The notes beneath the pieces are model-generated. The model was given only the letters and a program-made list of their open reading frames with translations, was not told where the DNA came from and did no database searches. A program made the translations under genes and the position numbers. DNA of 64,000 bases from Crotalaria pallida. Its lineage: Eukaryota > Streptophyta > Magnoliopsida > Fabales > Fabaceae. The stretch covers positions 19,300,001-19,364,000 of the forward strand of contig CM075655.1 of assembly GCA_037953625.1 (NCBI GenBank). Direction: 5' to 3'. Of this stretch, positions 32,929 to 42,691 are shown piece by piece; position 1 is the first letter of the stretch; every line of letters begins with the position of its first letter.

Positions 32929-34212
32929 TCAAAACATGGAAGGAGCTGGATCATCTGGAGGAGGATAAAATCGAGAGAAGGCCGCCATCATCTCATCAAA
33001 CCGGCGGTGCATCTCCCCTGACTGCTGGTCCAGGCGGGCATTAATCTGGGCCGAGTGCTGATCCAAATGAGAATAAAACATGCCAGACTCTGCACTCATC
33101 CTAGTGTCTAGGCTAACAAAATCATCACGCTGGGCGTCCATAGCATGCACAAGGGAGTCCATTCTCCCATCTAAAGTGTCCAGACGTGTGATCACATTCT
33201 CTCTCCAGCCCGAGTTGTCAAACCCAGATTGAGATCCAGCGAAGTCATCAAAGTTAATCTGATCAATAGGATCCCCTTCTTCAGCCTGGGCAAATGCAGC
33301 AGCTTCCTCTTCCATCTGATGGGCATCCATCCCTTGTTGAGCTGCCACATTTGCAACCCTCTCTAGATCAGCAATATCAGATCGGTACAAGTATTGACCA
33401 GAGGGTTCATGGAATGCCATGTCCTGGTGACTCAAGGTGCCTTTGTTGAGGCAATGCTGGTTCACATGAAGAGTCTTTTTCTCTTCATTGCGTGGGATAG
33501 GCACCTTGAAGTAACTCAACAGATAACAAACATGCATGGCATAGGGCAGGGTTTTTGGGTGTTTGGACTTAGCAGCAAGGAGCATTCTATCCAAAATTAT
33601 GCGACTCCAGTTCAGCTTCTCATTGTTCAGGATGGCACTAAGAAGCCTAAGTTCATTGTTTGTGGGTTTGGCATAATTGGGTGAGGTTTGAGGCACTAAT
33701 TGATGACAAACAATATAATGCAACACCCTAGATTGGACAGTCATATATGAGGAATGCTTAACTCCTTCGGTCCATACACGACCGGGGCGCAAACAACTTT
33801 GAAAAATGTCGTCCGCATCGGCCTTTAGAGAATTGTCCCCGTGACGTGCTGTCCCAAAAGCAACAAAAAGGTCCTTAGCGCTAATTTTGAATCGAACACC
33901 CTCAACCATTGTTTCTATGACATTGTCCTTTAGCCTAAGGTTTGCATAGAATGTTCTAACTAACCTAGGATATATAGGTCCATGAAATTCCAGAAATTGA
34001 ATCAGTTTCTGATATCTAAGGTTAGTAACAAAATGGAAACCCTTACTCTCAAGGAAAGTACTATTGATCCATGTGATTACTCCGAATTCTCTGGTGGCAA
34101 AGCCTTCCATCCTTTCCAAGCGTTCATCCTCTTGATAGTAGTCGGAAATTTCCTCCTCGGAAGATGAGTCAGCAATCCTTACTCTCTTTCCTTTGCCAGA
34201 TGATGAAGCCAT
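32929..34212 (-). CDS. Extra 427-aa ORF of Copia-B (plant transposon-protein-like, unknown function)
   Basis: Uninterrupted ORF starting MASSSGKGKRVRIADSS, sense to the element, in the place where some SIRE elements carry an env-like ORF. A basic/acidic N-terminus (KGKRVRIADSSSEEE) precedes a domain with FLEFHGPIYPRLVRTFYANL and VRFKISAKDL, which I recognise as the plant transposon protein type often named Transposase_32 or putative plant transposon protein (function unknown). The C-terminal third is acidic, then heptad-like (ENVITRLDTLDGRMDSLVHA; HLDQHSAQINARLDQQSGEM), probably a coiled coil. There is no signal peptide or membrane segment, so it is not envelope-like. It is intact while gag and pol carry stops. 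A palindrome array and a TATA-like sequence lie upstream. Confidence 0.72.
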   Translation of the reverse strand: MASSSGKGKRVRIADSSSEEEISDYYQEDERLERMEGFATREFGVITWINSTFLESKGFHFVTNLRYQKLIQFLEFHGPIYPRLVRTFYANLRLKDNVIETMVEGVRFKISAKDLFVAFGTARHGDNSLKADADDIFQSCLRPGRVWTEGVKHSSYMTVQSRVLHYIVCHQLVPQTSPNYAKPTNNELRLLSAILNNEKLNWSRIILDRMLLAAKSKHPKTLPYAMHVCYLLSYFKVPIPRNEEKKTLHVNQHCLNKGTLSHQDMAFHEPSGQYLYRSDIADLERVANVAAQQGMDAHQMEEEAAAFAQAEEGDPIDQINFDDFAGSQSGFDNSGWRENVITRLDTLDGRMDSLVHAMDAQRDDFVSLDTRMSAESGMFYSHLDQHSAQINARLDQQSGEMHRRFDEMMAAFSRFYPPPDDPAPSMF

Positions 34213-34439
34213 AGAGGAATTGATGAAAATTGAAGTTTTGGAAAGTTAGGGTTTGAAAAGGGGGTGACGGATTTGAGGTTGAAAAGAGTTGAAATTCGTT
34301 GAAATAATGGTAGAAAAGTGATTAGAGGATGTAAAACTAGTAAGATTTGGCAAAAATTTGAGTAAAAACGGAGTTTTGAGGAGAGAGATATGAGAAAACC
34401 GAGAGAGAAGAGGGTCGCAAAAAAAAACTTGAGTCTGAG

Positions 34440-34451
34440 AGTATATATAAA
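34440..34451 (-). promoter_or_regulatory. TATA-like sequence upstream of extra ORF
   Basis: Minus strand TTTATATATACT, about 230 bp before the extra ORF start and about 120 bp downstream (element sense) of the nearest ACTCGAGT. It could be the core of an internal promoter; sequence evidence only. Confidence 0.4.
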
Positions 34452-34569
34452 CAGTTCAAAATATATTCGAGTCGGTCGTGACTCAGCCCAGATTTCCCCA
34501 GAAAAGTCGAGTAAAAATTGAAAAACTCGACTTTGGTCCGAAAGTTCAAATTTCAGGAAAACTCAAAAT

Positions 34570-34795
34570 ACTCGAGTTTTTTTGGAAAATACTCGAGTTT
34601 GGTCTGAAAGTTCAAAAATTGGGGGTTTCGAAAGACTCGAGTGTTTTGAAAAAAAACTCGAGTATTTTAATAAAGACTCGAGTGTTTTTAGAAACACTCG
34701 AGTACTTTTATCAGACCCTGATTAAAAACTTTTTCAATTTAAAACTGATTTAATTTTGAATTAAAATACTCGAGTGTTTTTGGAAAAACTCGAGT
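34570..34795. repeat. ACTCGAGT array between pol and extra ORF
   Basis: Starts 34570, 34591, 34635, 34656, 34676, 34696, 34768, 34788. Steps within groups are 20-21 bp. Degenerate relatives (TTCGAGTC, AGTCGAGT) lie at 34468-34515. Same motif and spacing as the LTR arrays, but outside the LTRs. Confidence 0.9.
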
Positions 34796-35007
34796 ATTTT
34801 GACAGAACAGAAAGTAAAAACTCAGTTTTAAAAGACCAAACACAAATCAAACACAAATGCTTCACTACCAACTTGGAATACAGTACAGAATCACACACAA
34901 TTAACATATACAATTTCAAATATCATCAAGGACAATTTAACTAAGAATCAATAACACATTAGAGTAAGACTAATATGGTGATTTTCCAAAAATGACACAC
35001 AATGCAA
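34796..35007 (-). other. Copia-B spacer between pol end and palindrome array
   Basis: AT-rich, noncoding; nothing recognised apart from A/C-rich stretches. Confidence 0.5.
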
Positions 35008-36801
35008 TTAGCCTATATTAGCTTCATCTAAAATACCAAGTTCTCTCCTAATATGATAAAAGGTGTCCCTTGGTAGAGGTTTTGTAAAAATGTCGGCTAA
35101 TTGATTTGTGGTACTAACAAATTCAATTGTGCAATCACCCTTTTGTACATGATCTCTTAAAAAATGATGTCTTATTTCAATGTGTTTAGTTCTTGAGTGA
35201 TACACCGGATTCTTAGTCAAATTGATTGCACTCGTGTTATCGCATCTAATCGGAATATTTTCAAGTTTCAAACCAAAATCCGATAATTGTTGTTTCATCC
35301 ATAACAGTTGAGCACAACAACTACCGGCTGCGATATATTCCGCTTCGGCAGTAGAAAGAGCGACACAAGCTTGCTTTTTAGAAAACCATGACACCAATGA
35401 ACTTCCCAAGAAATGGCAAGTACCACTGGTGCTTTTGCGATCAAGCTTGCATCCCGCGAAGTCGGAATCCGAGTAACCAACTAAACTAAGATTGGCATCA
35501 GCAGGATACCATAAACCAGTGTTAATTGTTCCTTTTAGATACTTAAATATATGTTTAACCGCGGATAGGTGAGATTCTTTAGGATTAGCTTGAAATCTAG
35601 CACACATGCATACACTAAACATAATATCCGGTCTAGATGCAGTGAGATATAGGAGACTACCTATCATACCCCTATACTTACTAACATCAACCGGTGTACC
35701 TTGTTCATCCTTGTCTAGGTAGCATGATGTGCTCATTGGAGTGTAGGCTTCCTTGCACTTGTCCAATCCGAATTTCTCAAGGAGCTCTTTGCAATATTTC
35801 CCTTGATGCACAAAAATCCCCTCCTTGACTTGCTTTATTTGTAAGCCTAGGAAGAACTTGAGTTCTCCCATCATTGACATTTCAAATTCCTTTTTCATCA
35901 AATTTGAAAACTTTCTACAAAGAGACACGTTAGTAGCACCGAAAATGATATCATCAACATAGATTTGTACTAACAAAATGTCATCCTTGGTTTTATAAAT
36001 AAATAATGTATTATCAACCTTCCCTCTTTGAAACTTGTTTTCTAATAGAAAGGAACTCAATCGATCATACCAAGCTCTAGGAGCTTGTTTCAATCCATAG
36101 AGTGCCTTTTTCAATTTATAAACATGGTTTGGAAATTCACTATTTTCAAAACCGGGGGGTTGTTTGACATACACTTCTTCATTTATAAACCCATTCAAGA
36201 AAGCACTTTTAACATCCATTTGATATAAAGTGAATTTCATGATTGAAGCATAAGCAAGTAAAATTCGGATTGCTTCAAGACGTGCAACCGGAGCAAAGGT
36301 CTCATCATAATCGATACCTTCCTCTTGGTTGTACCCTTGAGCTACTAGTCTAGCTTTGTTTCTTATAATCAACCCGGATTCATCAAGTTTGTTTCTATAA
36401 ATCCATTTAGTACCAATTATGGTATGATCATCGGGTTTAGGGACTAGATCCCAAACTTCATTTCTTTCAAATTGGTTTAATTCTTCTTGCATAGCAAGAA
36501 CCCAATGATCATCCTCAATGGCCTTTTTAATTGAATCGGGTTCAATTTGAGAAACAAATGAGACATAGTGGCAAATGTTTTGAATAGACCTACGAGTAAG
36601 TACTCCCTTTGACATATCTCCTATGACTTTGTCTATAGGATGAGCCTTGACCGATTTCCAAGTTGGAGGAAGTTCTTCCCTTACTTCTCCTTCATCAACT
36701 TTTGAATTCTCTCTCTCTTTTTCTTCTTTTGAAAAGACAATGCCATCTTCACTAGCATCACATAAAACACTATCTTCTTTTGAAGACTCATTAAAAACCA
36801 C
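35008..36801 (-). pseudogene. pol: Copia-B pol, RT and RNase H part
   Basis: Open for about 597 codons. Shows WIYRNKLDESG, RLVAQGYNQEEGIDY, YQMDVKSAFLNG, the catalytic YVDD in QIYVDDIIFGAT, ALYGLKQAPRAWYDRL, RNase H residues in GYSDSDFAGCK and STAEAEYIAAGSC, and the end KHIEIRHHFLRD and ADIFTKPLPRD. The domain looks catalytically complete. It is the same frame as the upstream protease-integrase part, separated by a single TAA near 36832 where family members have a Lys codon. Translation of this part would need readthrough, so the copy is only mildly defective. Confidence 0.9.
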
Positions 36802-36831
36802 ATGAATTGATTCCTCAATAGTTAAAGTTCT

Positions 36832-38073
36832 TTAATTGAAAATTCTATAACCTTTACTATGAGAAGAATAGCCTAAAAATATGCCTTCATCGGATTTGGA
36901 ATCAAACTTGCCAAGGTGTTCTTTTCCATTATTTAAAACAAAAACTTGGCATCCGAAGACATGAAAATGAGATATATTTGGCTTTCTTCCCTTGTAAAGT
37001 TCATAGGGGGTTTTATCCAAAGAGGGCCTTATCAAAATACGATTTAAAACATAACAAGCCGTATTGACGGCATCGGCCCAAAAATATTGAGGTACTTGAG
37101 AATCATTTAACATGGTTCTAGCAAGTTCCTCTAGCACCCTATTTTTCCGCTCTACCACTCCGTTTTGTTCCGGAGTCCTTGGTGCGGAGAATTGATGCTC
37201 AATACCATTTTTAGCACAAAATCTATCAAATTTGTGGTTTTCGAATTCACCACCATGATCGGTACGAATAATAATTACTTTTTGATTCACTTGGTTTTGC
37301 AAAAGTTTGACATGATGTTTAAAAGATTTGTAGGTCTCACTCTTAGTAGTTAAAAATAAAGTCCAAGTAAACCTAGAGAAGTCATCAACAATCACCAATG
37401 CATAATAGTTGCCACCAAAGCTTTTTACTTGTGATGGTCCAAACAAGTCCATATGAAGCATTTCTAATGGCCTTGATGTGGACATCACCATTTTTGATCC
37501 AAAGGTGTTTTTAGTTTGTTTACATTTCTTGCAAGGGGAACAAACACCTTCAATAGAAAAATTTAGCTTTGGTAAACCAACTACTAGATCTTTAGATTGA
37601 ATTTTCTTCAATTGGTTTACATTTATATGAGCGGTCCTACGATGCCATAACCAAGTGTCATTTTCTTTGCTCACTAAACAAGTAGAGACCAAAGAAGTGA
37701 CTTTGTTCAAATCAACTAAGTAAGTATTATTTGACCTTCTACCAACAAATTTGATTGATTCATCTTTGTCACTTTTAATGAGGCAATGGGTAGAGGTAAA
37801 AACTACATGATTACCAACATCACATAATTGGCTTATGCTCAAGAGATTATGTTCTAATCCTTGAACATAGAGCACATTATCAATAATCAAGTTTGAAGAG
37901 TTTCCGATTTTACCAATACCAAGGATTTTGCCTTTGTTGTTGTCCCCATAAGTGACATAACCCTTTTCCTTTGGAGTAAGCTCAATGAAGTGCCGCTTAT
38001 CTCCCGTCATGTGCTTCGAACATCCACTATCAAGATACCACAATTGTTTTCCCGTTCGAAGGCACACCCACAA
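36832..38073 (-). pseudogene. pol: Copia-B pol, protease and integrase part
   Basis: Starts just after gag in the +1 frame relative to gag. Protease active site DSG in WYLDSGCSKHMTGD. The pre-integrase zinc region is WLWHRRTAHIN with later CSPCKKC. The integrase D,D-35-E core shows HMDLFGPSQV (D), IRTDHGGEFEN (D) and PEQNGVVERKNR (E). The following FHVFGCQVFVLN and GIFLGYSSHSKGYR are usual in copia integrase C-terminal parts. It ends at the TAA near 36832; otherwise intact. Confidence 0.9.
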
Positions 38074-38080
38074 TATGAAA

Positions 38081-39859
38081 TCACTTGTTCACTTTGGGTA
38101 CCCAAACAATGTTGGGTCCCTTAGGGTTAGTGTTGGGACTTTCTCCCTTCTTAATCCACATATAAGTGCCCTTTTTCATTTCAAACTTCTTAATGTGGCA
38201 CTCAATGTTGATATGTCCAACTTTTCCACAATAAGTACAAGTTGGTCTCTTTGATGAATTTTTCTTAGAAAATGTTCCAACCACCTTGTACTTTTTGTCC
38301 TTTTTATGAACATATCCTAAACCGGTTTTGTTGTGATTATGTCTTTGAGAGTTCAACAACCGGTTGAGGTTTCTATCACTATGTGAGATTGTGAGTTTGT
38401 TTTTCAACTCTTTCACTTCTTTTTCAAGATCATCACATCTCTCACATGAAGTGATAATTTCCTCATGATTTGCACAATCACTTTGATGACTAGAATTAAT
38501 AAGTTCCAAGGATTCATTTTGAAGTTTCAACTCATTTATAGATTTTTGCAATTCATCAATTTCATGTTGAAACTCCAAAATTTTCTTTCCTTTTTCCTTA
38601 TTAATTTTAGCAAGCCTTTTAAATTGAATTAACATTTCATTGTAGGCTTCTTGCAAATCATCATATGAAATGGAGTTTGAAGAGGAACAAGAAGAACTAG
38701 AGGTTACCTCATCATCACTTTCACTCATGCCATGATTAGCTCTTGATGAGGACTCATGATTGTTCTTGGCCATGAGACAAAGGTTTGCATTTTCATCATC
38801 GGAGCTACTTGAAGATGATTCATTGCTCTTCTCCGGTGCATCCCAAACAATGTATGCACGCTTCCCTTTGGTCTCTTGGGTCTTCTTGTCATTCTTCTTC
38901 AAGAATGTGGCACATTCCATTCTTATGTGACCAACCCCTCCACATTCATGACACTTAACTCCATCATTGGTACTCTTTTCTCTTTGTTTGGAGTCTTTGG
39001 TTCTCTTGAAATTGGATGAAGATCCACCTTTCTTCCCTTTGAAGAATTTGTTGAATCTTTTCACAAACATCCCAAATTCTTCTTGATTTGGTTCACCATC
39101 GGAATCTCCACTTGTAGAGCATTCTTCAACTTCTTTTGTAGCTTTGGTTGAAGCTTTGAGTGCTATGCTCTTTTTCTTTTTGTCCGATTCCTCATGCATC
39201 CCAAGTCTTGTAAGCTCCATCTCATGCTCTTGGAGTTTGCCAAACAAAGTGGCTAAGTCCATGCTATTTATGTCTCTTGATTCCTTGATGGCGGTTACCT
39301 TGGGTTGCCAACTCCTATCAAGACATCTTAGAATTTTGTTAGTAGTTTCACCATTGCGAAATACTTTTCCCAAGGAAATCAAATGATTAACAATGTGAGA
39401 GAATCACTTTTGCAAGTCACTAATGGTTTCATTTGGCAACATGTGGAACAATTCATATTCGTGAGTTAGAGAATTCAATCTTGCATCTCTAACCTCACTT
39501 GTTCCCTCATGTGTGACTTGCAAAGTATCCCACATTTCTTTTGCCGATTTACATTGGGAAACTCTATAAAATTCATCATGGGATAGAGCCGAAAAGATGA
39601 TGTTTTTAGCTTTTAAATCAAATGAGACTTTTCTCTTTTCATCATCATTCCAACTACTCCTTGGAATTTCAACAATTTCATCATTTATTTTCTTTTTGGG
39701 AATGAAAGGACCATTTTCAATTGCATCCCAAATATCCATATCAATTGCTTCAATAAAAACTTTCATGCGAGTTTTCCAATAAACATATCCTTCACCATTA
39801 AATAGTGGAGGACGGTTTATTGAAGCTCCTTCTCCACCAAAGTTATTGCTAGAGCCCAT
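38081..39859 (-). pseudogene. gag: Copia-B gag (one in-frame TGA)
   Basis: Start MGSSNNFGGEGASI at 39859. UBN2-like N-terminus (PPLFNGEGYVYWKTRMKVFI), then MWDTLQVTHEGTSEVRDARL. A CGA-to-TGA stop at about 39404, a CpG transition, interrupts ..ETISDLQK. The remaining 433 codons to 38081 are open: zinc knuckle CHECGGVGHIRMEC, Ser-rich acidic segment, coiled coil (FKRLAKINKEKGKKILEFQH), second knuckle CTYCGKVGHINIEC and a basic end. It is a clear relative of the gag in the 3459-17485 array, with the same two-knuckle layout. Gag ends in TGA and pol opens in another frame right away. Confidence 0.9.
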
Positions 39860-39915
39860 TTAGTTTCCAAAAGGATCTTTTTCGAAAAAGTTGTTACACT
39901 CGATCTTTCGACCGA

Positions 39916-39927
39916 GCTTTGATACCA
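39916..39927 (-). promoter_or_regulatory. Copia-B primer binding site (tRNA-iMet)
   Basis: Minus strand TGGTATCAAAGC, two bases from the 5' LTR. It has one difference (A for G) from the site in the gag-only array. Confidence 0.85.
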
Positions 39928-39929
39928 CT

Positions 39930-41506
39930 TGTTGGAAACCAACAAGCGGGCTAAGCAAATACTAGAGGGGGGGTGAATAGTATTTTGAAGCACTAATACC
40001 AAATATTTCGATTGATAATTGAAGAATGGAGCTAAGACTGAATTTTCTGCAATCAGACACAAAATACTCGAGTCTTTTGTGAAATACTCGAGTTTTTCAG
40101 TGATGAACAACTCGAGTCTTTTCTGAAATACTCGAGTTTTTCCTATCAGATATGGGAAAAACCAGAAACGAAAATTCAGCAATTTAACTCAAATCAATTC
40201 AATAATAAACAGGAACTTATCCAACAGAATAACAAGCAATCTAAATAACTTTTAAACACAAAGATTCCTTGAACTTGCTACCTAATTGTATAAATCCTAA
40301 TTGATTGAAATGACTTAAGTCTATTGAGCTAGAAAGTAGATTAAAAGCAATAAACCAACACTCAAGCAATTTTATCCTGGTTCACTCCAACAATGAGCTA
40401 CATCCAGTCCTCCTAATCACTTAGGAGTTTCTACTAATAATCAAATTGTTAGAAATTACAAAGGATTGCTTGAGAATGGCCTCACTCAACCTAACCCTTT
40501 CAAGAGTGTACCAAACTCTTGATTTCTACCCCAATTTGATTCCGGTGATTGAAGAACTCTTCACAAAGCTTCCTTGAACTCCCTTCAAGAAACTCCACCG
40601 GGCTAGGAACCTCCTAGTCTTGTGCTTGAGAACCTCTCAAGACTTCCAACACCCTAAGCCACTTAGGGTTTGCTTGGGAACAATCCAAGACTTTGAATAA
40701 TCAAGCTTTTTGTATGTGTATTACTAATCTCACAATGGATTAGCACAAATAAGCACAGCTCAATGTAAGAATTGAGGCCTAAAACTCAACTTGGAATAAA
40801 ATGACAATATGATTGAGAAGTTGAGCTTTTTGGGAATTAACACTTGAGAAAAGGAAATTATGAAAGCTTGTGATCAATAATGTGTTGTTGTCTTGTTTGT
40901 TCTTGCACAAATTCAAAGAGAAATTTTACAATTAGGTTCTGAATTGCTCTCTTGGGTTGGATGAGACTCAAATGCCCTCAATTGGGTTTTTGAGTTTCTC
41001 CAACGTTCATTTTTGCTGACTGGACAAAAATACTCGAGTCTTTTGGTAAAAACTCGAGTCTTTTTGGTCGGTCACGAGTGAATTGGTGCACGAACAAGAC
41101 TAACAGTCATAATTGCTGACCTGGCACAAATACTCGAGTTTTTCTATAAATACTCGAGTATATACTCGAGTCTTTATCAAAATACTCGAGTATTTTGATC
41201 AGATATGGGAAAAATTATTTTTCAATTTTATTTTTCCTCTCAAGTATTAATTTTTGGTCAATCTCAACTTAATAAACATATAAAAATTTATTCCTAGAAG
41301 AGACTAACTATTTCTACCCACTCTCAACCACTCTCAACATAAATTAGAAATTTACAATTAATATTTGATTGAGAATGATTGGTCACTTGTCTTCTTTTCT
41401 TGACTTCTTGTTGATGTTGATGTTGCAATATCTTCAAGGCATGATTTGTTAATTATTTTGTCATCATCAAAACATAATCCACATAATTAGGAGCATTGAA
41501 TTCACA
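39930..41506 (-). repeat. Copia-B 5' LTR
   Basis: 1,577 bp. By eye it differs from the 3' LTR at only two bases (TAACAGTC against TAACGGTC; GATTGGTC against GATTGGGC). Confidence 0.95.
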
Positions 41507-42622
41507 GGGTGCGCCTGAGGCGCGCCTGTGTGCAAAAGGAATTATCATCAGAGTTTGCGTGCCTGGGGCGCCAGGTCGCGTGCGCCTGGGGCGCGCGTAC
41601 CTGTTGGAGGCTCAATTTGACCAGATTCTGAACAAAATAGAAGAAGAGAAGTCTAATTTGGCTTCATATCTTAGATTTGGTCAGAGATTAGAAGATAAAC
41701 ATGGACCTTATCTATTAGATTTAATTAAGATTTATTTTAGGATTTGTTTTACTCTTTAAATAGATGATTTGTAAATAGTTTTCAGGAGGTTTTGAGATCA
41801 TAGAATTCAATTAGGATTAGAGAGAGAGGTTAGTAACATCTATTGAGAGCAAGAAGGCAAGTCACAAGGATTGAAGGTCTCTTGGAGAGTTAACCAGTAT
41901 TGTCTATGATATGAGGTTTTCTCTTTGCTTTTGTTTTCTTTATTTCTATATGTGTAACTAAAACCTCTTGTTAGGAACATGGTGTAAACTGTATGATGTA
42001 ACTTATTTTAATTTATGATTTAGTATTTTGCTGTTTTTAATTCATGCATTAATTGAGTTTTTATTTTATTACATAAACTCGCGCAATTTATGTTTTGGAT
42101 TTCTTAATTCGCAACGGGAGTTGGGATTTTGAATAGGCCATGCAATTAATGGTATAATCAGTCCAAAATATAGGGATATAATTGGATGATTATATGGCTT
42201 TTTAATTCCCTTGTTCTGAATAGATATTTTCTTATATTGTAATTTGTTGAGGGATCAAGGATTAAATATATAGAAAATAAGGGTAATGTTAGAGACGTCT
42301 AACTATTGCTATTTGAGAGGAATAGTCCATGAATTGAAGGATAATTAAAGGAAAATATAAATCATAGTTAAAATAAGTGAATCATACAATGAAACCAAGT
42401 TCCTAACCTTTTTCTATTGCTTTCTATACATCTTATCTCCTCAATCTTCTTATCTTATTTTATTATTATTATTCTTCTCCTTCTAAACTTCAATAACAAG
42501 TTGCACTAATAATTACGAATTGGTGGAAAGTTATTAGAAACAACTTCGATCCCTGAGGGACGATATTTGGTCTTCCAGACTATATTACTTGCTGACCTAG
42601 TCCTCTTGCTAGTATATCAACA
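41507..42622 (+). mobile_element. Probable solo gypsy LTR, right part
   Basis: Continues from 30766 after the GGGTG duplication. Holds GC-rich palindromes at 41511, 41559 and 41582, then AT-rich sequence homologous to 2761-3200, ending ATATCAACA. Followed by ATAAC. No coding potential. Confidence 0.55.
41511..41594. repeat. GCGCCTGGGGCGC-type palindromes in solo LTR
   Basis: Motif starts 41511 (GCGCCTGAGGCGC), 41559 (GCGTGCCTGGGGCGCC context) and 41582 (GCGCCTGGGGCGC). The last two are 23 bp apart. Confidence 0.8.
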
Positions 42623-42691
42623 ATAACACTTGTGATGCAGATAATAAAAAACATATCAGAATGGTTGTTTGTCATCATCAAAAAGGGGAAG
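42623..42691 (+). other. SIRE-c 3' internal end with polypurine tract
   Basis: SIRE-c sequence resumes. GTCATCATC is followed by AAAAAGGGGAAG (42680-42691), the terminal polypurine tract directly before TGTTGG. Confidence 0.75.

Larger units (their letters stand above)
30767..41506 (-). mobile_element. Copia-B, SIRE-type copia element with extra ORF
   Basis: 10,740 bp, minus strand, duplication GGGTG. Order in the element sense: LTR (39930-41506), primer site, gag, protease-integrase, RT-RNase H, palindrome array, extra ORF (34212-32929), PPT-like repeats, polypurine tract, LTR (30767-32343). Both LTRs are 1,577 bp and I see about two differences, so insertion is very recent. Only a few lesions occur in gag-pol (TGA in gag, TAA between integrase and RT). 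Confidence 0.95.

Noticed and set aside
33394..33684. Plus-strand ORF of 96 codons opposite the Copia-B extra ORF
   Set aside because: Shadow frame of the minus-strand 427-aa ORF; no recognisable motif.
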